Below, piece after piece: positions 11,882-22,111 of a stretch of 64,000 bases of DNA. Below the pieces are notes generated by a model. It was not told the DNA's origin, made no database searches, and saw only the letters and a list, made by a program, of their open reading frames with translations. Origin of the DNA: Sporopachydermia quercuum (Eukaryota > Ascomycota > Sporopachydermiomycetes > Sporopachydermiales > Sporopachydermiaceae). Every line of letters begins with the position of its first letter. The first letter of the stretch is position 1. The stretch covers positions 726,413-790,412 of the forward strand of contig BCGN01000009.1 of assembly GCA_001599295.1 (NCBI GenBank). The letters are read 5' to 3'. The position numbers and the translations under genes were made by a program.

Positions 11882-11888
11882 TGTTTCA
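11882..11888 (-). promoter_or_regulatory. Pheromone response element-like site (Ste12)
   Basis: The minus strand reads TGAAACA, the consensus Ste12 site, about 325 bases upstream of STE6 and facing it. ACTAAATAGG, one mismatch from the Mcm1 consensus, lies about 40 bases further upstream (about 11927-11936). STE6 is an a-specific, pheromone-inducible gene in S. cerevisiae, so the pair fits. A single 7-mer could still occur by chance. Confidence 0.4.
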
Positions 11889-12088
11889 AGTTACTTTTCA
11901 ATTGAAAAGAAACTCCATTGTGGCGCACTAAATAGGAAGGTAAACCTAATCTCACGATTTAAAGTTTTGCTTGCCCTTCCCTCCTTAATTCCAAACTCTA
12001 AATAATTAGCTGTCTAAGTGTTTCTATTAATTCCGTATCTCTACTCTCGATTCTGCTTATAATTTCCGAAATTATATTTGTCCCATAA

Positions 12089-12096
12089 CACATGTG
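12089..12096 (+). promoter_or_regulatory. UAS-INO-like E-box (Ino2/Ino4) upstream of OPI3
   Basis: The palindrome CACATGTG contains the CATGTG core of the inositol/choline-responsive element and sits about 216 bases before the OPI3 ATG. OPI3 is a standard UAS-INO target in S. cerevisiae. The flanking bases (CATGTGGTTA against CATGTGAAAT) match only partly. Confidence 0.45.
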
Positions 12097-12311
12097 GTTA
12101 CAGTCGATTGCCGTTGACACAATTGCAAATTGCGTTTGCTGGTACACGTCAACTTCTTTTCCTTCGTTTATGGAATCGATGATTGATATATATGACAGGA
12201 ATAAGACAATATTATCTGTTAGTTGTATAAGATACGCAAAGAATCTGGTTTATAAGATTGCGGTAATAGCGTAGTTCTTTTGCAGATTAATAACTATAAT
12301 CGAGTCTAAAA

Positions 12312-13358
12312 ATGGATACTTTATTGGTTGATTTGTTGAAGGAAGTTGATTTGAAAGCTCAGTCCTTGCACAGTATGTTTCCGTAATGATCAGTTGATCT
12401 ACTGTTAACTGGATGGCTATTCAACATTCAAAGAAGGGAAATTGTTGGTGATCACTACGTTATTAGCAATTGAGCTTACCGCGATTCTAACTGAGTATTA
12501 TTATAGTTGCTTTGCTTTCAATTGCCTTTAATCCAGTTTTCTGGAACATCGTTGCTAGATTAGGTAAGTGGTCATGAGTGATTTGAATGAGCTATGAGAA
12601 CGCGGGAACAGAGTATATATAAGATACGTTTCTTAGCTATGGTGAGATGGTAAATTGTGTTGGTGCTTTTCTATTAGTTGGCTTTGAATCCAACTAGAAC
12701 TTTTATTGCAGCTTAAGGTGTGCTGTTGATGAAAACCAACTATAGCAAATTCAAGTTATGGCACTGGAAACGGCATCTATACTTATTTCCGCTTTCCTCT
12801 CGTAGCTTGCTTTCTCAAAATCAGAAATCAAAATGCTAACACAACATTCTCTTGATTACTACAGAATACAAGACCAAGATCCTAACTAAATTGGCCTTCG
12901 GTAAGCCGTATCTTGGCTGCTATGGGCTAGCTGTTACTATCTTTTCTCTTGGTATTGTCAGAGACTACCTTTACGAAAGAGCATTATCTGAACAACCAGT
13001 TGCTCCATTTTTAGACACTCCAGCATTTAGAATTGCTGGTGTTGTTGCTTTCATTGCAGGAAACATTCTTGTTTTAAGCTCTATGTGGGCTTTGGGTGTC
13101 ACTGGTACCTATCTGGGAGATTACTTTGGAATTCTGATGGACGAAAGAGTCACCGGATTTCCTTTCAACATCACCGACAATCCAATGTATAACGGCTCCA
13201 CTTTGAGTTTCTTGGGAACAGCTTTATTCTTTGGTAAGCCAGCAGGTATCTTAGTCTCTGGTTTTGTTTACTTTATGTATAAGATTGCCTTGACATTTGA
13301 GGAACCTTTCACTGCTCAAATCTATGCCAACAGAGATGCTGAAAAGAAGAAACTTTGA
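12312..13358 (+). CDS. OPI3: Phospholipid N-methyltransferase, 3 exons
   Basis: Opi3 methylates phosphatidyl-monomethylethanolamine to phosphatidylcholine in the ER membrane, using S-adenosylmethionine. Exons are 12312-12372, 12508-12563 and 12865-13358, joining to 203 residues (S. cerevisiae Opi3 is 206). Intron 1 (134 nt) runs from GTATGT to TTATAG with branch TTCTAAC. Intron 2 (301 nt) runs from GTAAGT to CTACAG with TGCTAAC at 12834-12840. Splicing gives FNPVFWNIVARLEYKTK, colinear with S. cerevisiae FNPIFWNIVARMEYHKH, which proves the joins. The core GTYLGDYFGILMDERVTGFPF and MYKIALTFEEPFTAQIYANRD are nearly identical to Opi3. Several hydrophobic segments are present. An ATG at 12852 also opens a frame, but it lies in intron 2 and would lose the N-terminus. 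Confidence 0.95.
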
Positions 13359-13773
13359 ATCTCCTAAGCTTGCTTACTTTCTTAGCAATGTCCAGTTTCT
13401 ACTCTGATTTGGATAGTTCAACACTCTATTCATCTATCTATCTTTCATTCTGATTGTTCTGTAAATATCATGTGTCGCATTGCTATATAATCATTGGATT
13501 GTTATATAGCGATTGCTTTTCCTTTCTTTTGGTTTCATTGTTCCTTCTCTCAATTGCTTTCATTTTATTTCACTTCATGTTGTTTTGTTTCCCTTCCTTT
13601 TCATTTTGGGTTTGAATCTGGGGTAATCAGTGGGCGGTTATAAAAGAATTGTGCGTTCAACACGTGTATCTTTAATCTATCTATGTACATGAATGTATAA
13701 TACGTTTATATACAAGCAAAAAAAAAGATGTCAAAACTATCAAATCTGAAAACTGTTCTATCAACACTCTTGT
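13359..13773. other. Tail-to-tail intergenic region OPI3/TTI2
   Basis: AT-rich, T-rich DNA between two convergent stop codons. Only 3' UTR sequence is expected; no gene or repeat is seen. Confidence 0.5.
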
Positions 13774-15468
13774 TCAGACAGAAAACTCTCTAAAAGCCTT
13801 GAACTGATCACTCAACTCTTCATTAGCTTTGGTCTTTGTTTCCTCTAACTCAGCTATCTTGTTCTTGTAGATATCATTTATTAATTGATAGATAGCTTTG
13901 ATTCTTTGATTTATATCATCAAATAGCTTTTGTCTCTTGATACTTGCTAGATCCTGCCTGTCTATTGCTATCTCTTTAGCCAGCTCGTTTGTCTGGTGTT
14001 TGACTGTTGCCAGTACCAACAGAAACTCGTATATATATCCATTATCGCCAAAAACACGCATTTGGCAAAGATTCAGTAGCTCTCGGTTGAATTTAAGAGC
14101 AGCAAACACTGCTGATGGATATTGAAGTATAAACGGATCGCTAAGCAGCAGCTTTAAACAAGTTATGAAATCAAAGAGAAAACCATTCATATAGAAACCC
14201 AATCCCTGTCCGAGATCACCAGATAGATGTTCAAGCAGCAGTGTCACCACGTTGATATTTTCAATACCTCTTGATTTCAACGTGCGGATACAGGATTCTA
14301 TCACTGGTGTAAGCTTCTTATACCTGTTGAAGAGCACTTTGCTATCACCGTCATCATCTGGACAGTAAAACGAAGCCAGTTGAATCAAAACAGGTATTGA
14401 AACATCTAGAATCAATACCGATTGGTTTTCTGGTGTCAATGTAGGAATGTATGATAAATTATTCAGCATGAGGTCCCAGAACAAATTCAATAGACCTGTT
14501 AGATTCGCCAGTTCCCTGGTGATCTTGCCATTGGTGATTGAATCATGGAGAATCTCTGTTCCATAGAGCTTTATCATACATTCATAATCCTCTATCATAT
14601 TCAAGATAGTTGGAACAACTATATGCCAGTTTGCTTTTAATCCCTCTGAAGATATCACCGTGATCACTGAATTCGTATAGGGCATGATTTCATACGAGGT
14701 GATCTTCCAATCGGAGTCCTCAGTATCCATTCCTAAGATGGGACCTTTTTCTTTTTTATAGAGGTTCAGTCTTCCTGTTTTTGTTAGTTTTTCGTTTTTC
14801 GGAAAGCTCTTAGTAAGCTTTTTGATGTCTTCAAGCAGCAGCTCAATGTACTCTGGATGCCGTTTAACTGTATGCTGTAAGATGTCTTTACATACATCGA
14901 CTGTAAAGGAATTAAGGACCCAAGGAAGATTTTCGAGAGAAAAATAGCAAACTGGCAGAAAATCCTCATAAGCTAAAAGCTGGGAAAATAAAAGATCACC
15001 ATCAGAAGAAGATGCAATAGAAATACAGTAGGACAATAACACTAGTGTCAGATGATACACATGTGCTTTGGTGAACGCATCGTTCTTTCCCTTCGTGATT
15101 TCATTTTCGCCAATCCATTTCCATCTTTCTCTTGGAACATTCAAGCTCAAGGAACAAATTGTCTTTAAGCATTCCTGCGCATCTTTATTGTTTATTTTAC
15201 TGTCTTTCTCATAGTCAATAGCTAATAGGCCTAGCTGCAGCGCTACTAGTTCATCAGGCAGTTTGAACCTCCTGGAAAGCAACGTAGCCTTTGTAAGCTG
15301 CAGATAGTCTATACTGTCTCCTTTGTATGCTGAATTCTGGGAAATTAGTCTATGAGCTTCTAGAGGATCTTTTGCAGCGTATAGCCTTTGGTTATTTTCT
15401 GGATGAGCGTACCATTGCTTTAGCTCTGATAAATATGCATGGTAGAGATCAATCTGAGAGTTGCTCAT
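13774..15468 (-). CDS. TTI2: TTI2-like helical protein (TTT complex)
   Basis: The protein has 564 residues from the ATG at 15466-15468 (MSNSQIDLYHAYL); the frame stays open to an earlier ATG at 15555, which would add 29 residues. It is alpha-helical throughout. A central stretch around residue 265-310 (LKANWHIVVPTILNMIEDY followed by YGTEIL) resembles the Tti2 signature, in which a Trp and a Pro precede a short acidic loop and a Gly-x-x-x-Leu helix. Tti2 works with Tel2 and Tti1 as an Hsp90 co-chaperone for PIKK kinases such as Tor, Mec1 and Tel1. The C-terminus is a charged coiled coil (NKIAELEETKTKANEELSDQ). It is longer than S. cerevisiae Tti2. The identification is from pattern memory only. 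Confidence 0.55.
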   Translation of the reverse strand: MSNSQIDLYHAYLSELKQWYAHPENNQRLYAAKDPLEAHRLISQNSAYKGDSIDYLQLTKATLLSRRFKLPDELVALQLGLLAIDYEKDSKINNKDAQECLKTICSLSLNVPRERWKWIGENEITKGKNDAFTKAHVYHLTLVLLSYCISIASSSDGDLLFSQLLAYEDFLPVCYFSLENLPWVLNSFTVDVCKDILQHTVKRHPEYIELLLEDIKKLTKSFPKNEKLTKTGRLNLYKKEKGPILGMDTEDSDWKITSYEIMPYTNSVITVISSEGLKANWHIVVPTILNMIEDYECMIKLYGTEILHDSITNGKITRELANLTGLLNLFWDLMLNNLSYIPTLTPENQSVLILDVSIPVLIQLASFYCPDDDGDSKVLFNRYKKLTPVIESCIRTLKSRGIENINVVTLLLEHLSGDLGQGLGFYMNGFLFDFITCLKLLLSDPFILQYPSAVFAALKFNRELLNLCQMRVFGDNGYIYEFLLVLATVKHQTNELAKEIAIDRQDLASIKRQKLFDDINQRIKAIYQLINDIYKNKIAELEETKTKANEELSDQFKAFREFSV

Positions 15469-16489
15469 TATGTTTGGAACCCGAATATTGTACAGGAAAT
15501 TAGTAGTAAAAACAGGTATGCTACCAGATTGAACAATTTGGGTTAGAACGAACAAATCAAAGCTTTATTAGTTGTTTGTCATGATAAGAATAAGAAGATA
15601 GAGACTTTCTGAGGTTTTATTATTACGATGAAAAAAGAACCGTAGCATGCTGGAATTATGCATAACTATGCATGTGATTTGCAGATGATTGGAACTTTAT
15701 TTCCCTGGCGTTGGTTTTAGTAGCAAGTGTGAATAGGGTGGAAATATTAAAGCGTTTACAGTATGATTTTAAGTACAGTTGGCATATATTTGTTATTTGT
15801 TATTTGTTGAATGAGATTCAAACAATATATCTTAGATAATTATCACTAATGGAAGGCAGAATTGAATGTTAGATTTAGGCTAAATCGAATATTAGAGTTC
15901 GAAATATTGCATAAGTCGGCAGCAAAAGAATCCCATCAAAAGAATCACCAAAAGGTACTACTTTTCTTGATTGAATCTTTTCCCAAACGAAATTATGGAG
16001 TCTCAACTCTCAGAATTATGAGCACACCATCCAGTATTCAGAACTGTTATAAGCTTTTTATTTCTCTTCCTTAAAAATACTCCTCTTGATGTCTATTATT
16101 CTACAATATCACAAACCCATTATCTGATAAAGTTTCTGATAATACATATTCATGCTTATTGATGCACAAACCTAATTCAACCTTATCTTCCATCTCCGAA
16201 TTCAATCGTTATCAGATCGTCTATTCCTCTTGCTTTTATAGGCTGGTTGATCTAGCGAACGGATCATTATCATTATCATAATTATAAGCTCGATAGACTA
16301 TTCACATAGGTCATCCCTATTCGTCCACAGCCAATCTAACCCAGAACGACATTTTCTATCCTTCTGAGCCNACTAGCACTACCTCGTTCATCACCTTCAT
16401 AAACAAACAGATGATACCTATTGATCATATCTTATAAGTCATAACAACATAACCAATCAACCACGATATATCTTAAATAATAAAATATT
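15469..16489. other. Divergent promoter TTI2/MAK32
   Basis: No supported gene. The plus-strand open frame around 15862-16074 has no recognisable composition. T-rich and A-rich tracts occur close to the MAK32 start, as is usual for yeast promoters. Confidence 0.45.
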
Positions 16490-17692
16490 ATGAAAATGAC
16501 CAAAACTGATGAACTTGGGCCTCACAGCCAACAAAACTCTCCATCAATCTCTTCTTTACCAGTACTTTATTCAACGTTTGGTATGCTCATCATAGACGAG
16601 GTACATTTTCCTTCCGGTGAATCTAGAAAAAATATCCTAGGCGGAGGTGGCACTTGGACTGTTCTTGGTGGCAGGTTTTTCCTGCCGAAGGCTGGGCTGA
16701 AAACTCAGCTTAGGTACTGTTCAAAGAGTATATCTTGGATAGTAGATGTTGGCAGGAGCTTCCCAGTGGAAAGTAGAAACGAGATTGATAAATGGGACCT
16801 GAATACAATTTATCAAGAAGATCTTACCCGTGAGACTACATTCGGTTGGAACTTTTATGGGCCCAATGAACATAGAGATTTTAAATACTTGACCCCTAAG
16901 AAACGAATCACTGTGGAAATAATGAAANAGTATCCTGGTCTTATTAACTCCAGGAGTTTCCACTTACTTTGCTCTCCTAGGAGAGCAATTGAACTAGTGA
17001 CGAAGATCAATGCTATACGGAACAATGAAAGGGATAGTGCCCTAGATGCCAATCATGGAATTAATAATAATGGTCATAAGAGTGATGATAAGAACAGCCC
17101 ATTATTTATATATGAACCTGTACCTGATGAAGCACAACCTAATACGTATGCTCTTCTCCAGCAGGTGCTTCCTTACATCAAGATNCTGTCGCCAAATGCT
17201 GAGGAAGGGGCAGCTTTTCTGGGCCTACCTGAACCAGAAGGCAAAGAAGAGATAGAAAAAGTGGGCTGTGAGCTTGTTCAATGGATGAACGATGGCTGCT
17301 TTGTTATTCTGAGGTGTGGTTCCTTAGGATCGTTTGTTGTTGAGAAAGGAAGTGAAAGAAAGCAGTGGCTTCCTGCTTATCATGAAAAGCAGGATGTTCA
17401 TTATAGGATAGTTGATCCTACAGGAGCAGGAAATTGTTTTCTTGGTGGGTGTATGATTGGCTATATAATTGCGGTAGAATTAGGATATTCTCTCTGGGAT
17501 GCGATCGAGATAGGGTGTGTTTTTGGTAATATCAGCGCAGGGTTGGCTATTGAACAATGGGGTGTACCTAGTGTAAGTTTTGATGGGTTGGAAGAGTATT
17601 GGAATGATGAGCTTATAAGAAGTAGATTGAATAAGTATTTGAGGAAAACAGATTCCTTATTGGATATGGAAAAGGTGTTAAATATGTACTAG
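16490..17692 (+). CDS. MAK32: Mak32-like PfkB-family protein
   Basis: The 400-residue protein has the PfkB/ribokinase fold in the Mak32 form: an N-terminal TFGMLIIDEVHFPSG strand and GGGGTW loop, and a C-terminal VDPTGAGNCFLGG near residues 306-318. In active sugar kinases the last motif ends GAGD, with Asp as catalytic base; here it is Asn, as I recall for fungal Mak32 proteins, so kinase activity is doubtful. In S. cerevisiae Mak32 is needed for stable L-A virus particles; its biochemical role is unknown. The start could be M1 or M3 (MKMTK). Two codons contain n. MAK31 lies about 4.4 kb downstream on the opposite strand, recalling the MAK32-PET18-MAK31 cluster of chromosome III. Confidence 0.85.
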   Translation: MKMTKTDELGPHSQQNSPSISSLPVLYSTFGMLIIDEVHFPSGESRKNILGGGGTWTVLGGRFFLPKAGLKTQLRYCSKSISWIVDVGRSFPVESRNEIDKWDLNTIYQEDLTRETTFGWNFYGPNEHRDFKYLTPKKRITVEIMKXYPGLINSRSFHLLCSPRRAIELVTKINAIRNNERDSALDANHGINNNGHKSDDKNSPLFIYEPVPDEAQPNTYALLQQVLPYIKXLSPNAEEGAAFLGLPEPEGKEEIEKVGCELVQWMNDGCFVILRCGSLGSFVVEKGSERKQWLPAYHEKQDVHYRIVDPTGAGNCFLGGCMIGYIIAVELGYSLWDAIEIGCVFGNISAGLAIEQWGVPSVSFDGLEEYWNDELIRSRLNKYLRKTDSLLDMEKVLNMY

Positions 17693-18107
17693 CTTTTGAA
17701 TAGAAGAACAGAAGAATAGAAAAATAGCATTAGATCAATGATAAGATGATAGAGATGGAGATAACGGTATCAGGATAAGTAGCACAAAGTATATTAATAC
17801 AGAGTAAACTTCATTTATCAACAAAACAAGTATCGTTTCCCTTAACACCTATAAAAGGATTTCTATNTCCAATCAATCAATCAACAAATAAATAAATAGA
17901 TAAAAATCAAAATCAGAATAAGCACATTTACCTACCAAACCAAACTAACTGATCAGTCAAACCAAAGCTATTCAAAGAAATAGTCCTCTCCCATAAACCA
18001 AAAAATAGAAACATTTTCTCTTCATTTCGTAATAAAATACCCATACATCATAATAACATACCCGTAGGCTATTCACCTCCTCCTACTCTCTGCTATACAT
18101 GTCCAGT
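17693..18107. other. Tail-to-tail intergenic region MAK32/UBC8
   Basis: A/T-rich DNA between convergent stops, with short repeats of CAATCAAT and AAATAAAT around 17870-17900. No gene is seen. Confidence 0.5.
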
Positions 18108-19075
18108 TTAAAGATCTATTGGTCCAGCAGGATCTTCATCTTCTTCCTCTTCCTCTTCATCATCGTCGTCATCGTCATCACTGCTACTACTCATTTCTTC
18201 ATCTGAATCTTCGTCATCATCACGTTTCAACGTAATATTTGAAGCATACCTTTTAATATAGTCTCGAACTCTCTCTTCATATACTTTGGAGTCTCTAATC
18301 AAAAGACTGGAAGCCTCTGAATTCAAAGGATCAGCTGCATTAGGATATCTTAGAAGTTGAGGAAGAAACACTTCGAATATATTAATCATATCGAACATAG
18401 GAGACCAGGTTTGATTGATGACGTCAAGGCAAACAGAGCCTGACATTTCGTCGATATTTGGGTGGAATATTTTGTTTTGGAATCCAATAGATGGTGATTT
18501 ATAAGGGTATTGGTCAGGTAACTCTACATGGACTTTCCATGTTCCTCCTTCAAATGGTGCTGTATAGGGTCCTATGTTAGTAAAGGTTATGACAAGGATG
18601 AAAATATGACAAGAATACTACAGCACAACTTACTTTCTTCTGGTCCATGGAATAACACAGTGAACTCTTGCATATCATCATTGACCAGTTGGACTTCAAA
18701 ATCGCTCATAAGACTAAGGTAAGGGATAAGTTAGTATCACTGAATGGGTTTCTGTAGTAGTTCAGTTCTATGTAAGTGAACAATGGTAATAAATACGTTT
18801 TTATACTAGAGGCTTATTGAATATCTTTCAGCTGCCGGTTTTCGATATACTTCACCAAATAGCACTTACAGCTTCATCACATCTGTTTCGATACGTCTTT
18901 TGGGCGAACTAGATAGATAACAGTTAGTATACTACTATTACATCTGATTGATCGTTAGGTCATACGATTTAGATGCATCAATAGCACACCGAAATTCTCT
19001 GAACTATCTTTTCCTAGAACTTCAATGCTCCATCAATATTTACTATTCAAACAGTATATTCATTTCATACCTCAT
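18108..19075 (-). CDS. UBC8: Ubiquitin-conjugating enzyme E2 (UBE2H type), 4 exons
   Basis: Exons on the minus strand are 19075-19071, 18908-18870, 18713-18634 and 18559-18108, joining to 191 residues. The first exon is only ATGAG. Each intron (162, 156 and 74 nt) has a perfect TACTAAC (18923-18929, 18730-18736 and 18576-18582). Donors are GTATGA, GTAAGT and GTAAGT. The joined N-terminus, [16 protein letters not shown] then [16 protein letters not shown], is colinear with S. cerevisiae Ubc8. HPN is at 74-76 and the catalytic Cys is C85 in GSVCLDVIN. The C-terminus is a long Asp/Glu/Ser tail, as in Ubc8/UBE2H. In S. cerevisiae Ubc8 acts with the GID ligase on gluconeogenic enzymes. For intron 3 a nearer AG exists, but the chosen one restores GPEETPFEGG. 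Confidence 0.94.
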
Positions 19076-20651
19076 TTTTGGATTTTTGGATCAGTAAAGT
19101 TTCGTTCTCTTTATAGTTCCCTCTTTTTTCTCTGATCTCTATTCTATGCTACGCTGCTAATCTGCCTTTTTATACCGACCGCAAAGCTCTAATTGACTCC
19201 CCTTTTATCAGATATCGTTTGTGACTTCAAAACTATTGATCACTCTTCCTATTACCTCCTTGTTATTTCTGCCCTCTCCTGTCCTGCTTCTTGTTGCATA
19301 TATACTCTTAATTATCTCGTACTATCGAAGTCCCAACACACTGATAACAGAAATACAACAGAGGCGACTAGGTAAATTCCCTATCTGTAGATATCAATCA
19401 CCAAACTGAAATACGTAGTAGGTGTTACCTAACCTAACAAACACAAACACTGCTCTACCTCAATCACTAACACAAAAAAAAAAGGAAGTGATCACAACAA
19501 ATGTAATAATAATTGTAAAAGTGTGAATATCTATAATTATTACGACAAATATTCCAATTAGCGAAGATCTTTGGTTGTGTTTGTGTTACAAATGCATAAT
19601 AAGATTTGTGTTGCAACCACTGTAAGCTTAGTTCTTCAGCCTTGAGGGAAAAGTGGGATTTGGCGGTACGAAATGGTAATAATCTAAAGAGCTGATGATA
19701 ACTATTATTGTTGTTTATAGTAATGTTTAGAAGATTAATATTTAGTAGCGTTGAAAACATTTCCAGTGACCCAGAGTTCTAAGTAGTTAAGAACAACTTA
19801 ACAATTTCCCCTCCTAAATAAAATGGATAAAGATAAAGATCAAGTCATGTGTGATTTTGCCCAGTGCAGATGGAATTTCCCAATATGGTTGATCAAATCG
19901 TATCGAGTAATTTGTTGATAGAGTAAGGACTAAAAGGATGGTAGTAGGAGGAGATTTATGATATATTCGATACTCAACNGTAATGGTAATTATGAGAGAG
20001 GTAGAGAAGAAATATAGGACTGTTCAGTAACTAGCTGTTCAGTAATTGTACAGTGGATATGTGGGATGTGTCGAGCGGTTTATATTCTGGTGAGGATTGC
20101 CATTTCGCAGGAGGATTATACGAGGAGCTCTACGGAGTATTGTGATTGAAATAACTGGAATCAATAGCAAATCGAGTATTATATCTTTATTAGGTAATTA
20201 AATCATCATGTGCCATTTCAACGTACTGAGTTCGAGCAAAGATAGTTGCTGTCTCTTTTAATTAGCTGTTAAACCTGAAGTGCAATTGCTAAATGGGTAT
20301 TATCCTCCTGATGGTCTCTACAAAAGTCAAGTACCTCTAGCCTTCAAAGTACGGTCTTGAAATACTACATTAGAACTGAAATACTACTATCTGGAGAGGA
20401 TCAAATACATGTTTGTTGTTCGTTGTTTGATTGTCTGTTCTTAGAAAGAATACATCAGTCACAACTCGTGTAATACCTTTTGGCTCACCTCTCAAATGTC
20501 CAGAACATCACTATCTAGGCTGCTTCGACAATCTTCAGTTGTCGATTATTTTTCAAGAATGATTGTATTAAATTCACTTGAACAAGAATCACTATACTTT
20601 GATTATAATAATACATGGATAAAGTAAGATTCATTCTTCATTGCTTTCCAT
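19076..20651. other. Intergenic region upstream of UBC8
   Basis: No gene can be supported. A 97-codon minus frame (19467-19760, opening MFSTLLNINLLNITINNNN) has a somewhat mitochondrial-looking N-terminus, but I recognise no family and its composition is Asn/Tyr-rich. The rest is plain AT-rich DNA. Confidence 0.4.
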
Positions 20652-21104
20652 TTATCTTATCCTTCTCAATCTCTCCGATTCGACTGCAACGCCATTGCCT
20701 TCCACGTCAGGTAGCAGATTCCTCACCAGCTCTTTCTCTTTACTAGTTAATTCTTTCTGGTACAAAATATTTCGACTAGAAACGTCGGTCGTATTCTTAT
20801 CAGCTTGTACTTCTCCATGATGGTCCCATTCTCCTTCAATCAACTCCGAACGAAGATTCTTCAATTCCGCATCTAAGTGAGCAAATTGTGCTTTTGTCTC
20901 CGCCAAATTGATTTTCTTTCCGTTATCCATCTTTTCTATACTCTTTTTAAGACTGTCTTTGATTTCTACGAGTTGCTGTCTATCATTTTCGGTGTCTACT
21001 TCTATTGGTTTCAGAACTTGTATCATCAAATCATTGTTTTTCTTCAATGAATGCAGATGAACATGTTTGGTGGACTGTGGATAAAAAAAGCTTTGAGCGG
21101 ACAT
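20652..21104 (-). CDS. Small coiled-coil protein, unknown function
   Basis: A 150-residue frame begins MSAQSFFYPQST and ends in a basic RLRRIR. The centre (residues about 38-90) is charged and heptad-like (QLVEIKDSLKKSIEKM, FAHLDAELKNLRSELIEG), which predicts a coiled coil. No signal peptide or membrane segment is seen. Composition is protein-like and unlike the Asn/Tyr-rich random frames nearby, so I take it as a real gene. I do not recognise the family; small subunits of larger complexes often look like this. It is transcribed in the same direction as UBC8 and MAK31. Confidence 0.6.
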   Translation of the reverse strand: MSAQSFFYPQSTKHVHLHSLKKNNDLMIQVLKPIEVDTENDRQQLVEIKDSLKKSIEKMDNGKKINLAETKAQFAHLDAELKNLRSELIEGEWDHHGEVQADKNTTDVSSRNILYQKELTSKEKELVRNLLPDVEGNGVAVESERLRRIR

Positions 21105-22111
21105 TATAGTAACTCTGGCGTGTCTATTAAAAAGGGAAAAAAATTTGCCGAAATAGTTATTGATAGAACATATTTAAGACAGAAATCAGCTTGAAAAATT
21201 CAGGAATAATGGTGTAGATGTGTTGTTATGATGCTGTTGAGATTTTATTCAAATGGTTACTTGAAGTAGTCGTTGGATGTGTATTTTTTGTCCGATAAGC
21301 TGTACAATATGTCANTAGCTAACTCTCAAGACACTAGAGCAATTGCAGGTTGGTAAATTGCTAAATGCACACTACTTACTAGTTATATAGTACTTCCCAA
21401 TATTGAACTTACTGCATGTATAAGGCATTCAATGCTTATGAAAATAAATAAAGTAGAAACGTGTTATTCATATTTTTTTGTTTATTATATACAAGATGTC
21501 TAGAAAGGTGACATTATGGTGTAAGGATGACCCAGTTCAGTGGANGTATTCTAATCAGGTATTCGGACAAGTCCACACTTGGAAGGTCGGAAATTGAGAT
21601 ATGAAGTGATGTAGCAAGATAACAAAGACAAATAAGCATTGGTTGATGTATTGATGATTTCGTTCAGGGAAATGGTTATCGTTTTTATTAGCAATAATAA
21701 ACCAAGGAGAGTTTCCGGTTTGTATGTCAATATCTTGAAACATAATCCTCTAATCCTCATCTTTTCCTCCTTTGAATGTCAAAGCGCTTGCTCCATCTCA
21801 TCAGTGACAGTAGGCTAGGTTCAAGCAAATAACTGATTTAAGTAAAACTGTGAGAGATGAGCGAAGCTGTGCGTTCTACACTTCTTATGTGTTCTCTGGA
21901 GAAGCATCCACCTTGGTGGTAACTTTCCACTTCAAGGCCACGACTGTGATAATTCTTTGTGTTATTTCTGACCTTCGAAGTCACAGCTGTAGATGCCTTT
22001 TCAATCTAATCCATTAGATATCCCATAAACGTCTGATTTTGATAGCTTATTTCTCTTCACACATATAATTAGAATACCAGGCGATATCTGAACAACAACT
22101 TTTTGTCACAG
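21105..22111. other. Intergenic region with a GC-richer, palindrome-bearing patch
   Basis: No protein gene is seen. The stretch about 21840-22000 is richer in G+C than its surroundings. It holds a near-palindrome CCACC-TT-GGTGG (21908-21919), an inverted pair CTGTGA/TCACAG (21944-21949 and 21981-21986) and CTTCGAAG. A small structured RNA is possible but matches no RNA I know. Confidence 0.35.

Larger units (their letters stand above)
11560..12311. other. Divergent promoter STE6/OPI3
   Basis: This non-coding region lies between two divergent starts. It carries a pheromone-response-like element facing STE6, an Mcm1-like half site and an inositol-type E-box facing OPI3, each listed separately. 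No other gene is supported. Confidence 0.6.

Noticed and set aside
19467-19760. 97-codon minus-strand frame with a presequence-like start
   Set aside because: Asn/Tyr-rich composition typical of translated AT-rich DNA and no family match.
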